DNA of 64,000 bases, taken from an uncultured delta proteobacterium. GTDB lineage: Bacteria; Desulfobacterota; Desulfobulbia; Desulfobulbales; Desulfocapsaceae. A model generated the notes under the pieces. The model worked only from the letters and a program-made list of their open reading frames with translations. It searched no databases and was not told where the DNA came from. Position numbers and translations under genes: made by a program. The stretch covers positions 1 through 64,000 of the forward strand of contig CAIQWD010000089.1 in assembly GCA_903875445.1 (NCBI GenBank). Direction: 5' to 3'. This document shows, in pieces, positions 43,217 to 52,271 of the stretch (position 1 is the stretch's first letter; every line of letters begins with the position of its first letter).

Positions 43217-46141
43217 TCATTGGATTGCTTTCCGGGGAGCCTCCTCCTCCCGTTTTTCAACAACCGTAGTTTTTGCCGCCTGTGTAAATATTTCACTTGG
43301 CACCACCCTCACCACGGCGGCCCGGGAATTGTTCAGGTATTTCCGGGCAAGTTGGGTCAAATCCTCTTCATCGATTGACGAGAAATCACTGAGAATTGTT
43401 TTTGGCCACTCCAATTGCTGCGGATATCTGCTGGAAAGTGCGAGGACAGAAGATAGCCAATATTGGTTTGTTCTGATCATGTCGGTAATCGACGTCATCA
43501 TCGGTCTTTTGGCCCGCATGAGTTCATCGCTGCTTACCCCATTTTCTTTCAGGTAGTCGGCTATCCGCAAAATTTCCTTGATTATCGCCTCTTCATCACC
43601 AGGCTTGACAATCACCTGAGCAAGCAAGAAACCATATCCAGGGTAAACCCGGCTGTTAAAATTCGATACGGATGGGGAATAAGCCGCCCCCATGGTCTCT
43701 CTGATCACTTTCCTTACCCTGTCTTCAAGCACGCTGGCCAACATATGCAGTCTTCTGGTACGCTGGATATCCCAAAAATCTTCGGTCGGCCATGCGATCA
43801 CCACAAGCGATTTATCCATCGAGGTTTTAACGTCTACCTTGAGCGTTTCCCCCGCGGGGAATCGGACTGCCGGCGCCTCGGAATTATGCGGACTCTGAAG
43901 TGTCGCGCCACCAAAATATTTACCGAGGGCTTTTACGACTTCATCTCGGTCAAAATCACCAACGACGGAGAGTTCCAACTCATTGGGCCGGGAAAAAGAC
44001 CTGACCCACTTTTCCAATGCGGGATAATCAAGTTTGGCAATCTCCTTCCAGGCCGGCAGACCAAAATGCGGATTGCCATCGGCTAGAAAGGGCTGCACCT
44101 CAAGAACCATTGCACCGTCGACTTCACGACTGATTTTCTGATACATGAGTTCCACCTTATTCATGACATTGGCAAACTGGTTTTCCCGAAAACCCTGATC
44201 GTAAAGCATGGTTTGCAGCATCTGGATCAACAAATCGAAATCCTTAAAGAGGGCGCTTCCGGACCAAGTGAAGGCACCTTCCCCAATATGGAACCGCAAT
44301 TCAACAGAACTTCCGGCCACAAGATTATCAATCGCCGATTGTGGGAACTGTCCAGAGCCTGAAATATTGATGGTATCTTCAGCTAGCATGGCCATTCCCC
44401 GGGCCGGTTCGCTCTGTTTCCCTTCGCCAAAACTTGCCAGTACCTGCACACTGTTTTTCTGGTAATCGGATTTTTTAAGATTGACGATGAGGCCATTTGC
44501 AAAAACCAGCCTTTCGACATCAATGTCTTTGTAATACCTGTGTTCCGGAGGGCTATCCGGCGACGAAGAAACCGGCAGGTAAGGAAAGGTGTCGTTTTGT
44601 CCACGCAGAGGGGCCGCGACTTGTTCCTGAAGGGCTTGCCGATAAAGATCGGTTATAATTCTAGAGCCATCCTCACCTAACCGAGCGTCACCGGTAACCG
44701 ATACCAGGCGGCTGTCATGGCCCCATACCGCTCGAAACTCTTGGTTGACCTGAGCCGCAGTAATATGTTGAACTATCGGGTCGAACAAAGTTTTCTCCTG
44801 TTCCGCCGACTGGTACACGCGGTTACTTCCCAGATGCCTGAGTAATTTTTGGGCGATCTTCCGAGAATTTTCAGATTTGGCTGTGAGGACGCGGGCATCC
44901 AGGTCGGCGAGTATTTCTTTTTTACTTCGCGTCACTTCCTGTTCGGTAAATCCGAACTGGATTGCCTGTCGCAGAGTTTTATCCAGAAGAGACAGGCTTT
45001 CCCGCCATTTTCCGCCATCAGTCTGGGCAGAAATAGTACCATAGCCGATACGCTCGATGATATCTGCGGAACTGTAAGAGGCGTTCGCAAAGGGTGAGTT
45101 TTTTTCTTCCTGCAGTCGTTGGAGTCGATATCCCATGATCATCGCCCCCATCGACCGTATGATTTCTTCCGTTTCCAGCTGCAGCGAATCATTCTGTAAC
45201 TGCAGATCCCAAAACGATTCAATGGACACATTGGTTTTGCCCAATTCCGGCTCGAAATGATAGAAACCCTCAAGTCCCCTATGTGTCAGCCCTCCGAACC
45301 TTGGACAATCAGGTTTTAAACCGATCGGAGAAAGCTGGGAGAAATGTTTTTTGACAAGCTGCTCGGCGTTCTTCGGATCCATATCTCCGACGACGATAAG
45401 AATCATGTTTTCCGGTCGATACCAGCTATCGTAAAATGTTTTAAGGAGAGTCCTATCGGCTTGTTGCAAAATGCTCTCGATCCCGATCACCATTCTTTCC
45501 GCAAGTCTCGTGCCGCGGAAGGCAAATTCCATGCTGGCAACATGGGTTCGATAGGATGCCGAATCCCTGGCTCGCTTTTCTGCGAGAATGACGCCGCGCT
45601 CCATATTGATCTGATCGTCATGAAGTTTTGCGCGACGGGCATAATCGGCAATGACAGAGAAGCCGGCACTGAGTTCCTTGTCAGAACCGTTCGGCAAAAA
45701 GAGGTTGTAAACCGTCTGGTCAAAGGTGGTATGAGCATTGGCATCATCACCGAAACCCATGCCGATGGATTGAAAATATTCGACCAAGCTTCCCGCCGGA
45801 TAATTTTCCGTTCCTTTAAACATCATATGTTCAAGGAAATGAGCCACGCCCCGTTGATTTTCCTCTTCGTTGAGGGAGCCTGTCTTAACATAGAGAAAAA
45901 CCGACACCCGATTTTTTGGCTCCTGGTTTTTGTGCAAAACATAGCGAAAACCATTAGCCAATTCGCCCTGATGTAACTCAGGGTCGACAGCCAAGTCACT
46001 GACCGCCGATGGCCATGTCGAAGGCAAGCACACCTTTTCGCCGAATATCTTTTCCGCATGGCTGGCTGTAACCAAGGAAAAGAAGAAGAAAAGCGACAAC
46101 AGGAAAATGGTTTTTGTCAGGATTCGATTAATTGTATGCAT
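43217..46141 (-). CDS. Periplasmic M16-family zinc metalloprotease (PqqL-like)
   Basis: 974 aa. A signal peptide (about 1-29, ending near ASHA) is followed by four M16 domains. The inverted zinc motif HFLEH is in GVAHFLEHMMFKGTENYPAG, with the distal Glu region ahead of ERGVILAEKRARD; the second half has no HxxEH, as usual. It degrades unfolded or small peptides and is related to E. coli PqqL. ATG 46141 lacks a good ribosome-binding site, and a small dyad ATTGAA/TTCAAT (46147-46162) sits at the start. The 294 bases to the next gene hold no gene. Confidence 0.9.
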   Translation of the reverse strand: MHTINRILTKTIFLLSLFFFFSLVTASHAEKIFGEKVCLPSTWPSAVSDLAVDPELHQGELANGFRYVLHKNQEPKNRVSVFLYVKTGSLNEEENQRGVAHFLEHMMFKGTENYPAGSLVEYFQSIGMGFGDDANAHTTFDQTVYNLFLPNGSDKELSAGFSVIADYARRAKLHDDQINMERGVILAEKRARDSASYRTHVASMEFAFRGTRLAERMVIGIESILQQADRTLLKTFYDSWYRPENMILIVVGDMDPKNAEQLVKKHFSQLSPIGLKPDCPRFGGLTHRGLEGFYHFEPELGKTNVSIESFWDLQLQNDSLQLETEEIIRSMGAMIMGYRLQRLQEEKNSPFANASYSSADIIERIGYGTISAQTDGGKWRESLSLLDKTLRQAIQFGFTEQEVTRSKKEILADLDARVLTAKSENSRKIAQKLLRHLGSNRVYQSAEQEKTLFDPIVQHITAAQVNQEFRAVWGHDSRLVSVTGDARLGEDGSRIITDLYRQALQEQVAAPLRGQNDTFPYLPVSSSPDSPPEHRYYKDIDVERLVFANGLIVNLKKSDYQKNSVQVLASFGEGKQSEPARGMAMLAEDTINISGSGQFPQSAIDNLVAGSSVELRFHIGEGAFTWSGSALFKDFDLLIQMLQTMLYDQGFRENQFANVMNKVELMYQKISREVDGAMVLEVQPFLADGNPHFGLPAWKEIAKLDYPALEKWVRSFSRPNELELSVVGDFDRDEVVKALGKYFGGATLQSPHNSEAPAVRFPAGETLKVDVKTSMDKSLVVIAWPTEDFWDIQRTRRLHMLASVLEDRVRKVIRETMGAAYSPSVSNFNSRVYPGYGFLLAQVIVKPGDEEAIIKEILRIADYLKENGVSSDELMRAKRPMMTSITDMIRTNQYWLSSVLALSSRYPQQLEWPKTILSDFSSIDEEDLTQLARKYLNNSRAAVVRVVPSEIFTQAAKTTVVEKREEEAPRKAIQ

Positions 46142-46435
46142 GTCGTATTGAATTTGTTCAATCGTTGAGTCTTCAACCGGTAGAAACTACCCGAAATAAT
46201 AAAATATTATATTTGCCTTCGAGAAATAAGCTGATGGAGTAATTATAACAATCAATTCCGGCAGCGAAACCTTAGGAGTGAAGATAGACGAAACTTTTAT
46301 AACCGCACGATATATTTCCAGCACTCATTTAAAAACAGCTTTTTTTCAGAACGAGAGTGGTGTAGTAGTATTTCCTCTTTCAGAACTTTTCCTTTTCCCG
46401 ATGTAAGCCGCCAACATCGTACATCCCAATCCACC

Positions 46436-47359
46436 ATGAAAATTAAACATAAACTCGAATACTCCCTTTTGAGATCCGTTATTTTTTTTATAAATCTCCT
46501 CCCTGTCCCGGCAATTCTTGCTCTTTGCACGATAATCGGCTATCTGGCATGGGTGATTTTCCCCTTCCGCATCAAAGTCGCTTATAATAATCTCTCGACG
46601 GTTTTTCCGGACCTTAGCCATGCGGAGAAATTGCATCTCCTCAGAAAAGTATATTTGCAGTTTACCAGAACCTTTGGCCTGGTTTTCATACTGCACCGGA
46701 ACAGCCTGACCAGACTCGTCAAAAATACCCGGATAACGGGGCGAGAGAAGCTTGATCGCGCGCTGCAAGGTGGGAAAGGGGTGATTCTTACGACGATTCA
46801 TGCCAGTTGGTTTGAAGCCTACTTTGCCTGGTTCAACATTGCCAATCTGCCGACAAGCCTTATCTACCAGAAGCAGAGCAACCCGCTCTCCGACGATTTC
46901 TTCGTTCGCCAGCGCGGACACTACGGCACAAGCCTTACCCACCTCAGTAGCTATGACGGGATGAAGGCCTATGAAAAAGCCCTGCTGGATAACCGATTAC
47001 TCATCATCAGCCTTGACCAAAGCTACACGAGTCGCGGCGCCAGTGTGCCCTTTTTCAACCGCCCCCTGGCCTGTGCCAAAGGAGCCGCAATCCTCTACCA
47101 AAGAACCGGTGCCCCTGTTTTCACCAGTGTTTATTACATGAAAGACGGGGAACTGCATATCGATTTTGAGGAAGTTCCGCTGCCCCATTATGATGAAATC
47201 AATGACCAAAGCATCATCGATATCTCGTCTCGCTGCGTCCGTCTCTACGAACCTTTCATAAGGGCATATCCGGAACAGTGGTTCAGCCTCTTTCATCGTC
47301 TATGGAGCAAGAAAGATTATCCACCGATAAAACGATCGATCAGGCAGATATTTTTATAA
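46436..47359 (+). CDS. LpxL/HtrB-type lipid A acyltransferase
   Basis: 307 aa with an N-terminal transmembrane helix (about 12-45). The lysophospholipid-acyltransferase fold has the motif His122-x4-Glu127 (TIHASWFEAYF) in the place of the H(x)4D/E box, followed by SLIYQKQSNPLSDDFF and the basic, His-containing end. It would add a secondary acyl chain to Kdo-lipid A. Together with msbA and the ligase downstream this is an LPS assembly group. ATG 46436; the Trp next to the active His is unusual. A hairpin with a T-run separates it from msbA. Confidence 0.85.
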   Translation: MKIKHKLEYSLLRSVIFFINLLPVPAILALCTIIGYLAWVIFPFRIKVAYNNLSTVFPDLSHAEKLHLLRKVYLQFTRTFGLVFILHRNSLTRLVKNTRITGREKLDRALQGGKGVILTTIHASWFEAYFAWFNIANLPTSLIYQKQSNPLSDDFFVRQRGHYGTSLTHLSSYDGMKAYEKALLDNRLLIISLDQSYTSRGASVPFFNRPLACAKGAAILYQRTGAPVFTSVYYMKDGELHIDFEEVPLPHYDEINDQSIIDISSRCVRLYEPFIRAYPEQWFSLFHRLWSKKDYPPIKRSIRQIFL

Positions 47360-47430
47360 ATATTTCTTCAATATTCGAGATTGCTGGTGTATTACTAAGT
47401 ACGTTCTCGACCAAGAAATTAAACGCTATC

Positions 47431-47468
47431 GGCAGTAGAAAACTTTTCTAGTTTCCCACTGCCTTTTT
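47431..47468 (+). terminator. Rho-independent terminator between the lpxL-like gene and msbA
   Basis: GGCAGT (47431-47436) pairs with ACTGCC (47458-47463), and further in AAAAC with GTTT around an A/T-rich loop. TTTTT follows at 47464-47468. msbA starts 26 bases later. Confidence 0.6.
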
Positions 47469-47493
47469 CATTTTGACCATTGCCCAAAGGCCC

Positions 47494-49221
47494 ATGACCA
47501 ACAAAGAAATACTTAAGCGATTATATAGAGTTATCGTTCCTTATCGACACAAACTGCTGATCGCTATGCTGGCCATGATCTGCGTCGCCGGTTTTACCGG
47601 GGCACAGGCTTATCTGGTGAAAGATGTCCTCGACAAGATTTTCATGGAAAAGAATATCTTTTTCCTGAAACTCGTGCCTCTCGTTGTGGTCATTATCTTC
47701 TTTTTCAAAGGAATTGCCTATTACCTTTACACCATTTTGCTTGAACAGGTTGGCCAATCGGTCATTCGTGATTTTCGTCTGCAGATCTTCAACCATATCC
47801 ACAGGCAATCGCTGTCTTTTTTTAACAAGATGCCGACCGGAACCCTGATGTCGCGCATTATTTCCGATGTCACCCTGCTGCAGCAGGCCGTATCGAATGC
47901 CCTGGTCGGATCGGTGCGCGACTTCTTTCAAGTGCTCATCCTGCTCGGCCTGGTATTTTTCATGAATTGGCGCTTGGCCATGATTTCCTTTATCATTTTA
48001 CCGATTGCCGCCTACCCGATAGTGAAATTCGGCCGCCTTTTCCGGCGACTGAGCACCTCGACTCAAGAAGAAGTGGCGAATGTCTCGAACATCCTCCACG
48101 AAACGATAACCGGCAACCGCATCGTCAAGGCGTTTTCCAAGGAAGAATATGAGGGGAATCGATTTCTCCAGCAGGTGAGCAAACTTTTTGTCCTCACCAT
48201 GAAAGATGCCAAGTACCGTTGCATGCAGCACCCGCTGATGGAATTTATCGGTGGCGGTGCAATTGCTCTCATTATTTGGTTCGGTGGCAATGAAGTTATC
48301 AGTGGAAGTGCCACCCCTGGAACTTTTTTTGCCTTTCTTACGGCACTGATCGCCGCCTACGAACCAGTCAAGGGCGTTACTCGCATCAACGCCACCATTC
48401 AGCAAGGCCTTGCCGCCGCCACCCGAGTTTTCGCTATTCTCGATATCGAACCGGAAATAGAGGATAAAAGAGGTGCTATTCCGCTTCCGCCATTCACTTC
48501 GGTGATCGATTTTAAAAACCTTACCTTTCGCTACGATGACGAAAACCCGGTGTTATCGAATATCAATCTCAGTGTTCCCGCAGGCGAAGCCCTGGCCATT
48601 GTCGGTCCAAGCGGCGGTGGCAAGACCACCTTCACCAACCTCATTCCCCGTTTCCTTGACCTGAAGGAAGGGAGTATCACCATTGACGGCACGGATATCC
48701 GGGATGTGACGGTGGCCTCTCTGCGCGGCCAGATTGCCATGGTAACACAACAGACGATCCTCTTTAACGATACCGTGCGCAGCAATATCGCCTATGGAGA
48801 CCAGCAGGCCTCGGAACAAAGGATCCGTGATGCCGCGCAAGCCGCCTATGCCCTTGAGTTCATAGAGGCTCTCCCCGCAGGCTTTGATACGGTTATCGGC
48901 GAGGGAGGGGCAAGGCTTTCCGGCGGTGAGCGTCAGCGCCTCTCCATTGCCCGGGCAATCCTGAAAAATGCCCCGATTCTCATCCTCGATGAAGCGACCT
49001 CAGCCCTCGATACCGAATCGGAACGGGAGGTGCAAAAGGCCTTGGAAAATCTTATGAAAAACCGTACAACCTTTGTTATTGCCCATCGTCTCTCAACAAT
49101 TAAAAATGCCTCAAGAATAATCGTCATCAAGGATGGGCTTATCGTCGAGCAGGGCACCCATGATACCCTTATTGCCGAAAAAGGCGAATATGAGCTGCTG
49201 TATAACATGCAGTACAAGTAA
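47494..49221 (+). CDS. msbA: Lipid A export ABC transporter MsbA
   Basis: 575 aa from ATG 47494 (AAAGG at good distance; TTG 47473 is possible). An exporter half-transporter: six transmembrane helices (about 15-310) and an ATPase domain with Walker A GPSGGGKTTF, signature LSGGERQRLSIARA and Walker B LILDEATSALD. It flips core-lipid A from the inner to the outer leaflet of the inner membrane. The stop and the next start share a base, so msbA and waaL-like are translated together. Confidence 0.93.
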   Translation: MTNKEILKRLYRVIVPYRHKLLIAMLAMICVAGFTGAQAYLVKDVLDKIFMEKNIFFLKLVPLVVVIIFFFKGIAYYLYTILLEQVGQSVIRDFRLQIFNHIHRQSLSFFNKMPTGTLMSRIISDVTLLQQAVSNALVGSVRDFFQVLILLGLVFFMNWRLAMISFIILPIAAYPIVKFGRLFRRLSTSTQEEVANVSNILHETITGNRIVKAFSKEEYEGNRFLQQVSKLFVLTMKDAKYRCMQHPLMEFIGGGAIALIIWFGGNEVISGSATPGTFFAFLTALIAAYEPVKGVTRINATIQQGLAAATRVFAILDIEPEIEDKRGAIPLPPFTSVIDFKNLTFRYDDENPVLSNINLSVPAGEALAIVGPSGGGKTTFTNLIPRFLDLKEGSITIDGTDIRDVTVASLRGQIAMVTQQTILFNDTVRSNIAYGDQQASEQRIRDAAQAAYALEFIEALPAGFDTVIGEGGARLSGGERQRLSIARAILKNAPILILDEATSALDTESEREVQKALENLMKNRTTFVIAHRLSTIKNASRIIVIKDGLIVEQGTHDTLIAEKGEYELLYNMQYK

Positions 49222-50423
49222 TGAAAAAACTAACACATTTTCGCAATATGACCCGCACCGCAGGGATTTTTTGCACCATTCTTTCCTGCTTTTTCATCCC
49301 CCTTTCCACCTCCCTCATGGGGGCGACGGCAGCCCTTGCGGCGGTTTTCTGGGTGTTGTCCGGCGATGTTTTTTCCCTTCCCCAACTCATGAAGAAGAAT
49401 GTGTCGGTAGGTTTGGCTATTGCTTTGTTTCTGCTGCTTATCGTCGGAGTCAGCTATAGCCCGACACCGTTGCCCAACGCCCTGGAGATCTTGAAAAAAT
49501 ATCGAGAACTTGTGTATTTTGCCATGGTTGTCTCCCTTTTCAGGGACAACGAAGGGGCCACCAGGTTAGCCGAGGATAGCTTCATTGCCGGCTGTGTTGT
49601 CCTTCTCTTCATATCCTATGGTATCTTTTTTTCCATCATTCCCTCGGAACGCTTCGGTCATTCGGTAGTATATCACATTACCCACAGCTTATTCATGGCC
49701 GTCCTGGCTTTCTGGTGCCTGCAAAGAATCTTTGAATCCAGACAGTACATTTATTTGTGGCTGGCACTCTTTCTTCTTACCACTTTTAATCTATTTTATA
49801 TCGCTCCCGGACGAACCGGCATGCTGATATATATAGCCCTTATCATTCTCACCTTCTTCCAGCGACTTTCCTGGAGAAAATCACTGGCAGCAACGTTTCT
49901 CGTGTCAATAGTCATTGGTATCACCTTTTTCACCTCCAGCAATTTTTCTACAAGGGTGAATGAGGCTGTTGACGAAATACGAAATTATCAGGCAGAATCT
50001 TCAAGAACCTCCCTTGGCATGCGATTCGACTGGTGGCAAAACAGTATCGATCTCATCAAACAGAAGCCGATTTTCGGACACGGCACGGGATCTTTTAGAA
50101 CAGTTCAAGAAAGGATCAAAGACAGCGAAACCCAATCGACTGATAACCCGCACAACGCCTATCTCCTACTCGCCGTTCAGACGGGTCTAGTGGGTTTGTT
50201 TTTATTTATAACCCTGCTTGTCTCTCAGTTTATCGGCTCTTTTTCACTTCAGCCGCCAAGAAAATACCTGCTGCAAGGGGTGGTGGTGGCAATGTCTGTA
50301 GGATGCCTTATGAATTCATTTCTTTTTGATTCCCATCCAGGGCACTTTTATGCCATAGTATCAGCCATTCTGGCCACTCCTACGATAAAAACCAATCCTC
50401 TTTTATCCTCCACCAGACGCTAG
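49221..50423 (+). CDS. O-antigen ligase family membrane protein (WaaL-like)
   Basis: 400 aa with about ten to twelve transmembrane helices and the Wzy_C/O-antigen-ligase region RTSLGMRFDWWQNSIDL and KPIFGHGTGSFRTV, followed by DNPHNAYLLLAVQTG, in which the His is the conserved periplasmic residue. It joins polysaccharide to lipid A-core at the periplasmic face, or could be a polymerase (Wzy); the place after msbA favours ligase. Start ATG 49221 overlaps the msbA stop (TAATG). Confidence 0.85.
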   Translation: MKKLTHFRNMTRTAGIFCTILSCFFIPLSTSLMGATAALAAVFWVLSGDVFSLPQLMKKNVSVGLAIALFLLLIVGVSYSPTPLPNALEILKKYRELVYFAMVVSLFRDNEGATRLAEDSFIAGCVVLLFISYGIFFSIIPSERFGHSVVYHITHSLFMAVLAFWCLQRIFESRQYIYLWLALFLLTTFNLFYIAPGRTGMLIYIALIILTFFQRLSWRKSLAATFLVSIVIGITFFTSSNFSTRVNEAVDEIRNYQAESSRTSLGMRFDWWQNSIDLIKQKPIFGHGTGSFRTVQERIKDSETQSTDNPHNAYLLLAVQTGLVGLFLFITLLVSQFIGSFSLQPPRKYLLQGVVVAMSVGCLMNSFLFDSHPGHFYAIVSAILATPTIKTNPLLSSTRR

Positions 50424-50438
50424 AAAACCGAGCGGGCC

Positions 50439-52271
50439 TCAGAGCGGCAGCATCACCCGAACCTCGGTATACTCATTCGGTGTACTGAAAATCTTCATCG
50501 CTCCACCATGCTCCTCGACGATCTTGGCGGATAAGGCAAGTCCCAATCCTGTCCCATTGCTTTTTGTGGTAAAATAGGGGTCGAACACCCGCTGAAGATT
50601 TTCCTGGGGAATGCCTACCCCGCTGTCCCTTATACTGACAACGATCATTCCGCCATCACGCTCCGTCCGTACGGTTAAAACACCGCCATTCGGCATCGCC
50701 TGTATGGCGTTTAGAAAAAGATTCAGCAATACCTGGTTACATTTATCTCGGTCAATCTGAACCATGGGTAATTCCGCCGCAAGTCCAAGAACTAGAGTGA
50801 TTTTATAGGATTCCGCATCGATCTGCACCAGCGACACGGTTTTTTTAATTATGTCGTCTATTGCCGTCGGTTCCCGAGTCAGCTGACCGGGCCGTGCATA
50901 ATCCAACAATTCGCCGATACTGCGATTCAGCCTTTCCACCTCTTTCACCAGAATATCGGCAGTTTCCACCCCACCAGTGGATGCAATTACCTGTGATTTC
51001 AAGAGCACCGCCAGTCCCTTAATAGAACTCAGCGGATTTCTCAGTTCATGAGCGACTCCGGCAGCCATCTTTCCAAGGACCGCCAAACGTTCACTGCGCT
51101 GCAACTCCTTTTCTAGTGATTTGACCTCTGTGAGATCTCGAATAAGCAGCACCTCTCCGGCCAAACGGCCATCATTATCCAATACGACCATCGAGGCCAA
51201 TTGCAAGGTCATCGGCTTTTTCGGGTCTAAATCCAAGGGGATTTCTTTCTGTCTTTCGGCCTTTTCCGCATGGTTATTGGCAAAAAACATCTTAGCCAAT
51301 CCTGGTGGCAGGCAGATTTCCGGTATTTTCCCTCGGATACGGTCGCTCTCTATACCAAGGACCTCTCCGGCTGCGTCGTTACAGACGCGAATCACTCCCT
51401 GGCTGTCGGTGGCAATGAGACCGACGGGTAAAGAGGAGACAAGGATATCGGTAAATGCCCGAATTTGACCGAGACTTTGCTGAGAACCCTTTAAACCTCT
51501 AAGGGTTAAATAGGAGAGTGCTCCGGCAATACCAACCAGAAGTGTGGCAATGGAGAGGATAATTATCTGCAGAAACTGTCGCCTGAGCGACGAATTGAAT
51601 TGCTCAAAATCGAGCTGCACGACATATATGAGCTGTTTGTCAAGCAAACGTTTCATCTCCTCCTGCATGACAGCAAAATGTGGATTGTTGGCAAATCTTC
51701 GCATCATCTGCCCCCGGCCAGGCCCCCGGTCCAGGAATTCCGGATGGTCCGGAGTATTCGGTGGCACATGCCAGGCGGCAATCTGAAACCTTTGATTTGA
51801 CTTATCACCTTGCTTTTCCGTGATGATCCGGGAAACAAACGGATGTGGGCCTCCGGATTTCAAAGATTTGGTAAATGCCAGAGTCGCTTGATCAATGGCA
51901 CTGTTGCCGGCATTCAGCCCCGCAGCAGAGACAATCGCCCCTTCCTGGTCAATGAGCTGGACCGATTCGACCCCGGGTTGCTCAACCGCCTGCTCCATTG
52001 CCGCCCGAACCTGATCTTCCCAGTGGATCAAAGGATCGGATGAACGGAGATTATCGCGCATTGCCTCACGGGCAGAGCTGTTGATAAAGCGCATCAGGGT
52101 AAGTCCCTTTTGCACCAAGGCCTCCCCCATCAATTCCTTTTCCCGCTGATAATTACTGACTGCAAATAAAGCCAGCAACAGCAACAGAAGGGAACAGGCG
52201 ACGGCCAGCATCCATGGAGAAAAACTCAGCAACAGGTTGCTGCGCTTAGGACTCTTTACTAACGGCGTCAT
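50439..52271 (-). CDS. Membrane sensor histidine kinase (PAS-HisKA-HATPase), orphan
   Basis: 610 aa from ATG 52271; TTG 52289 has AAGG upstream and is also plausible. Two transmembrane helices (about 20-38 and 234-256) flank a periplasmic sensor of some 190 residues that contains a Met/Arg/Pro-rich stretch. Then come a PAS domain, HisKA with the phospho-His in GVAHELRNPLSSIKG, and HATPase_c with N- and G-boxes (LLNLFLNAIQAMPNGG; SGVGIPQENL; GTGLGLALS). It resembles ZraS/NtrB-type kinases that work with sigma-54 activators. It overlaps the 3' end of the upstream gene by 26 bases. No response regulator is adjacent. Confidence 0.9.
   Translation of the reverse strand: MTPLVKSPKRSNLLLSFSPWMLAVACSLLLLLLALFAVSNYQREKELMGEALVQKGLTLMRFINSSAREAMRDNLRSSDPLIHWEDQVRAAMEQAVEQPGVESVQLIDQEGAIVSAAGLNAGNSAIDQATLAFTKSLKSGGPHPFVSRIITEKQGDKSNQRFQIAAWHVPPNTPDHPEFLDRGPGRGQMMRRFANNPHFAVMQEEMKRLLDKQLIYVVQLDFEQFNSSLRRQFLQIIILSIATLLVGIAGALSYLTLRGLKGSQQSLGQIRAFTDILVSSLPVGLIATDSQGVIRVCNDAAGEVLGIESDRIRGKIPEICLPPGLAKMFFANNHAEKAERQKEIPLDLDPKKPMTLQLASMVVLDNDGRLAGEVLLIRDLTEVKSLEKELQRSERLAVLGKMAAGVAHELRNPLSSIKGLAVLLKSQVIASTGGVETADILVKEVERLNRSIGELLDYARPGQLTREPTAIDDIIKKTVSLVQIDAESYKITLVLGLAAELPMVQIDRDKCNQVLLNLFLNAIQAMPNGGVLTVRTERDGGMIVVSIRDSGVGIPQENLQRVFDPYFTTKSNGTGLGLALSAKIVEEHGGAMKIFSTPNEYTEVRVMLPL

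Noticed and set aside
45344-45976. 210-codon plus-strand frame opposite the M16 protease
   Set aside because: The M16 frame contains the zinc motif and a signal peptide and is full length; the antisense frame has no recognisable feature.
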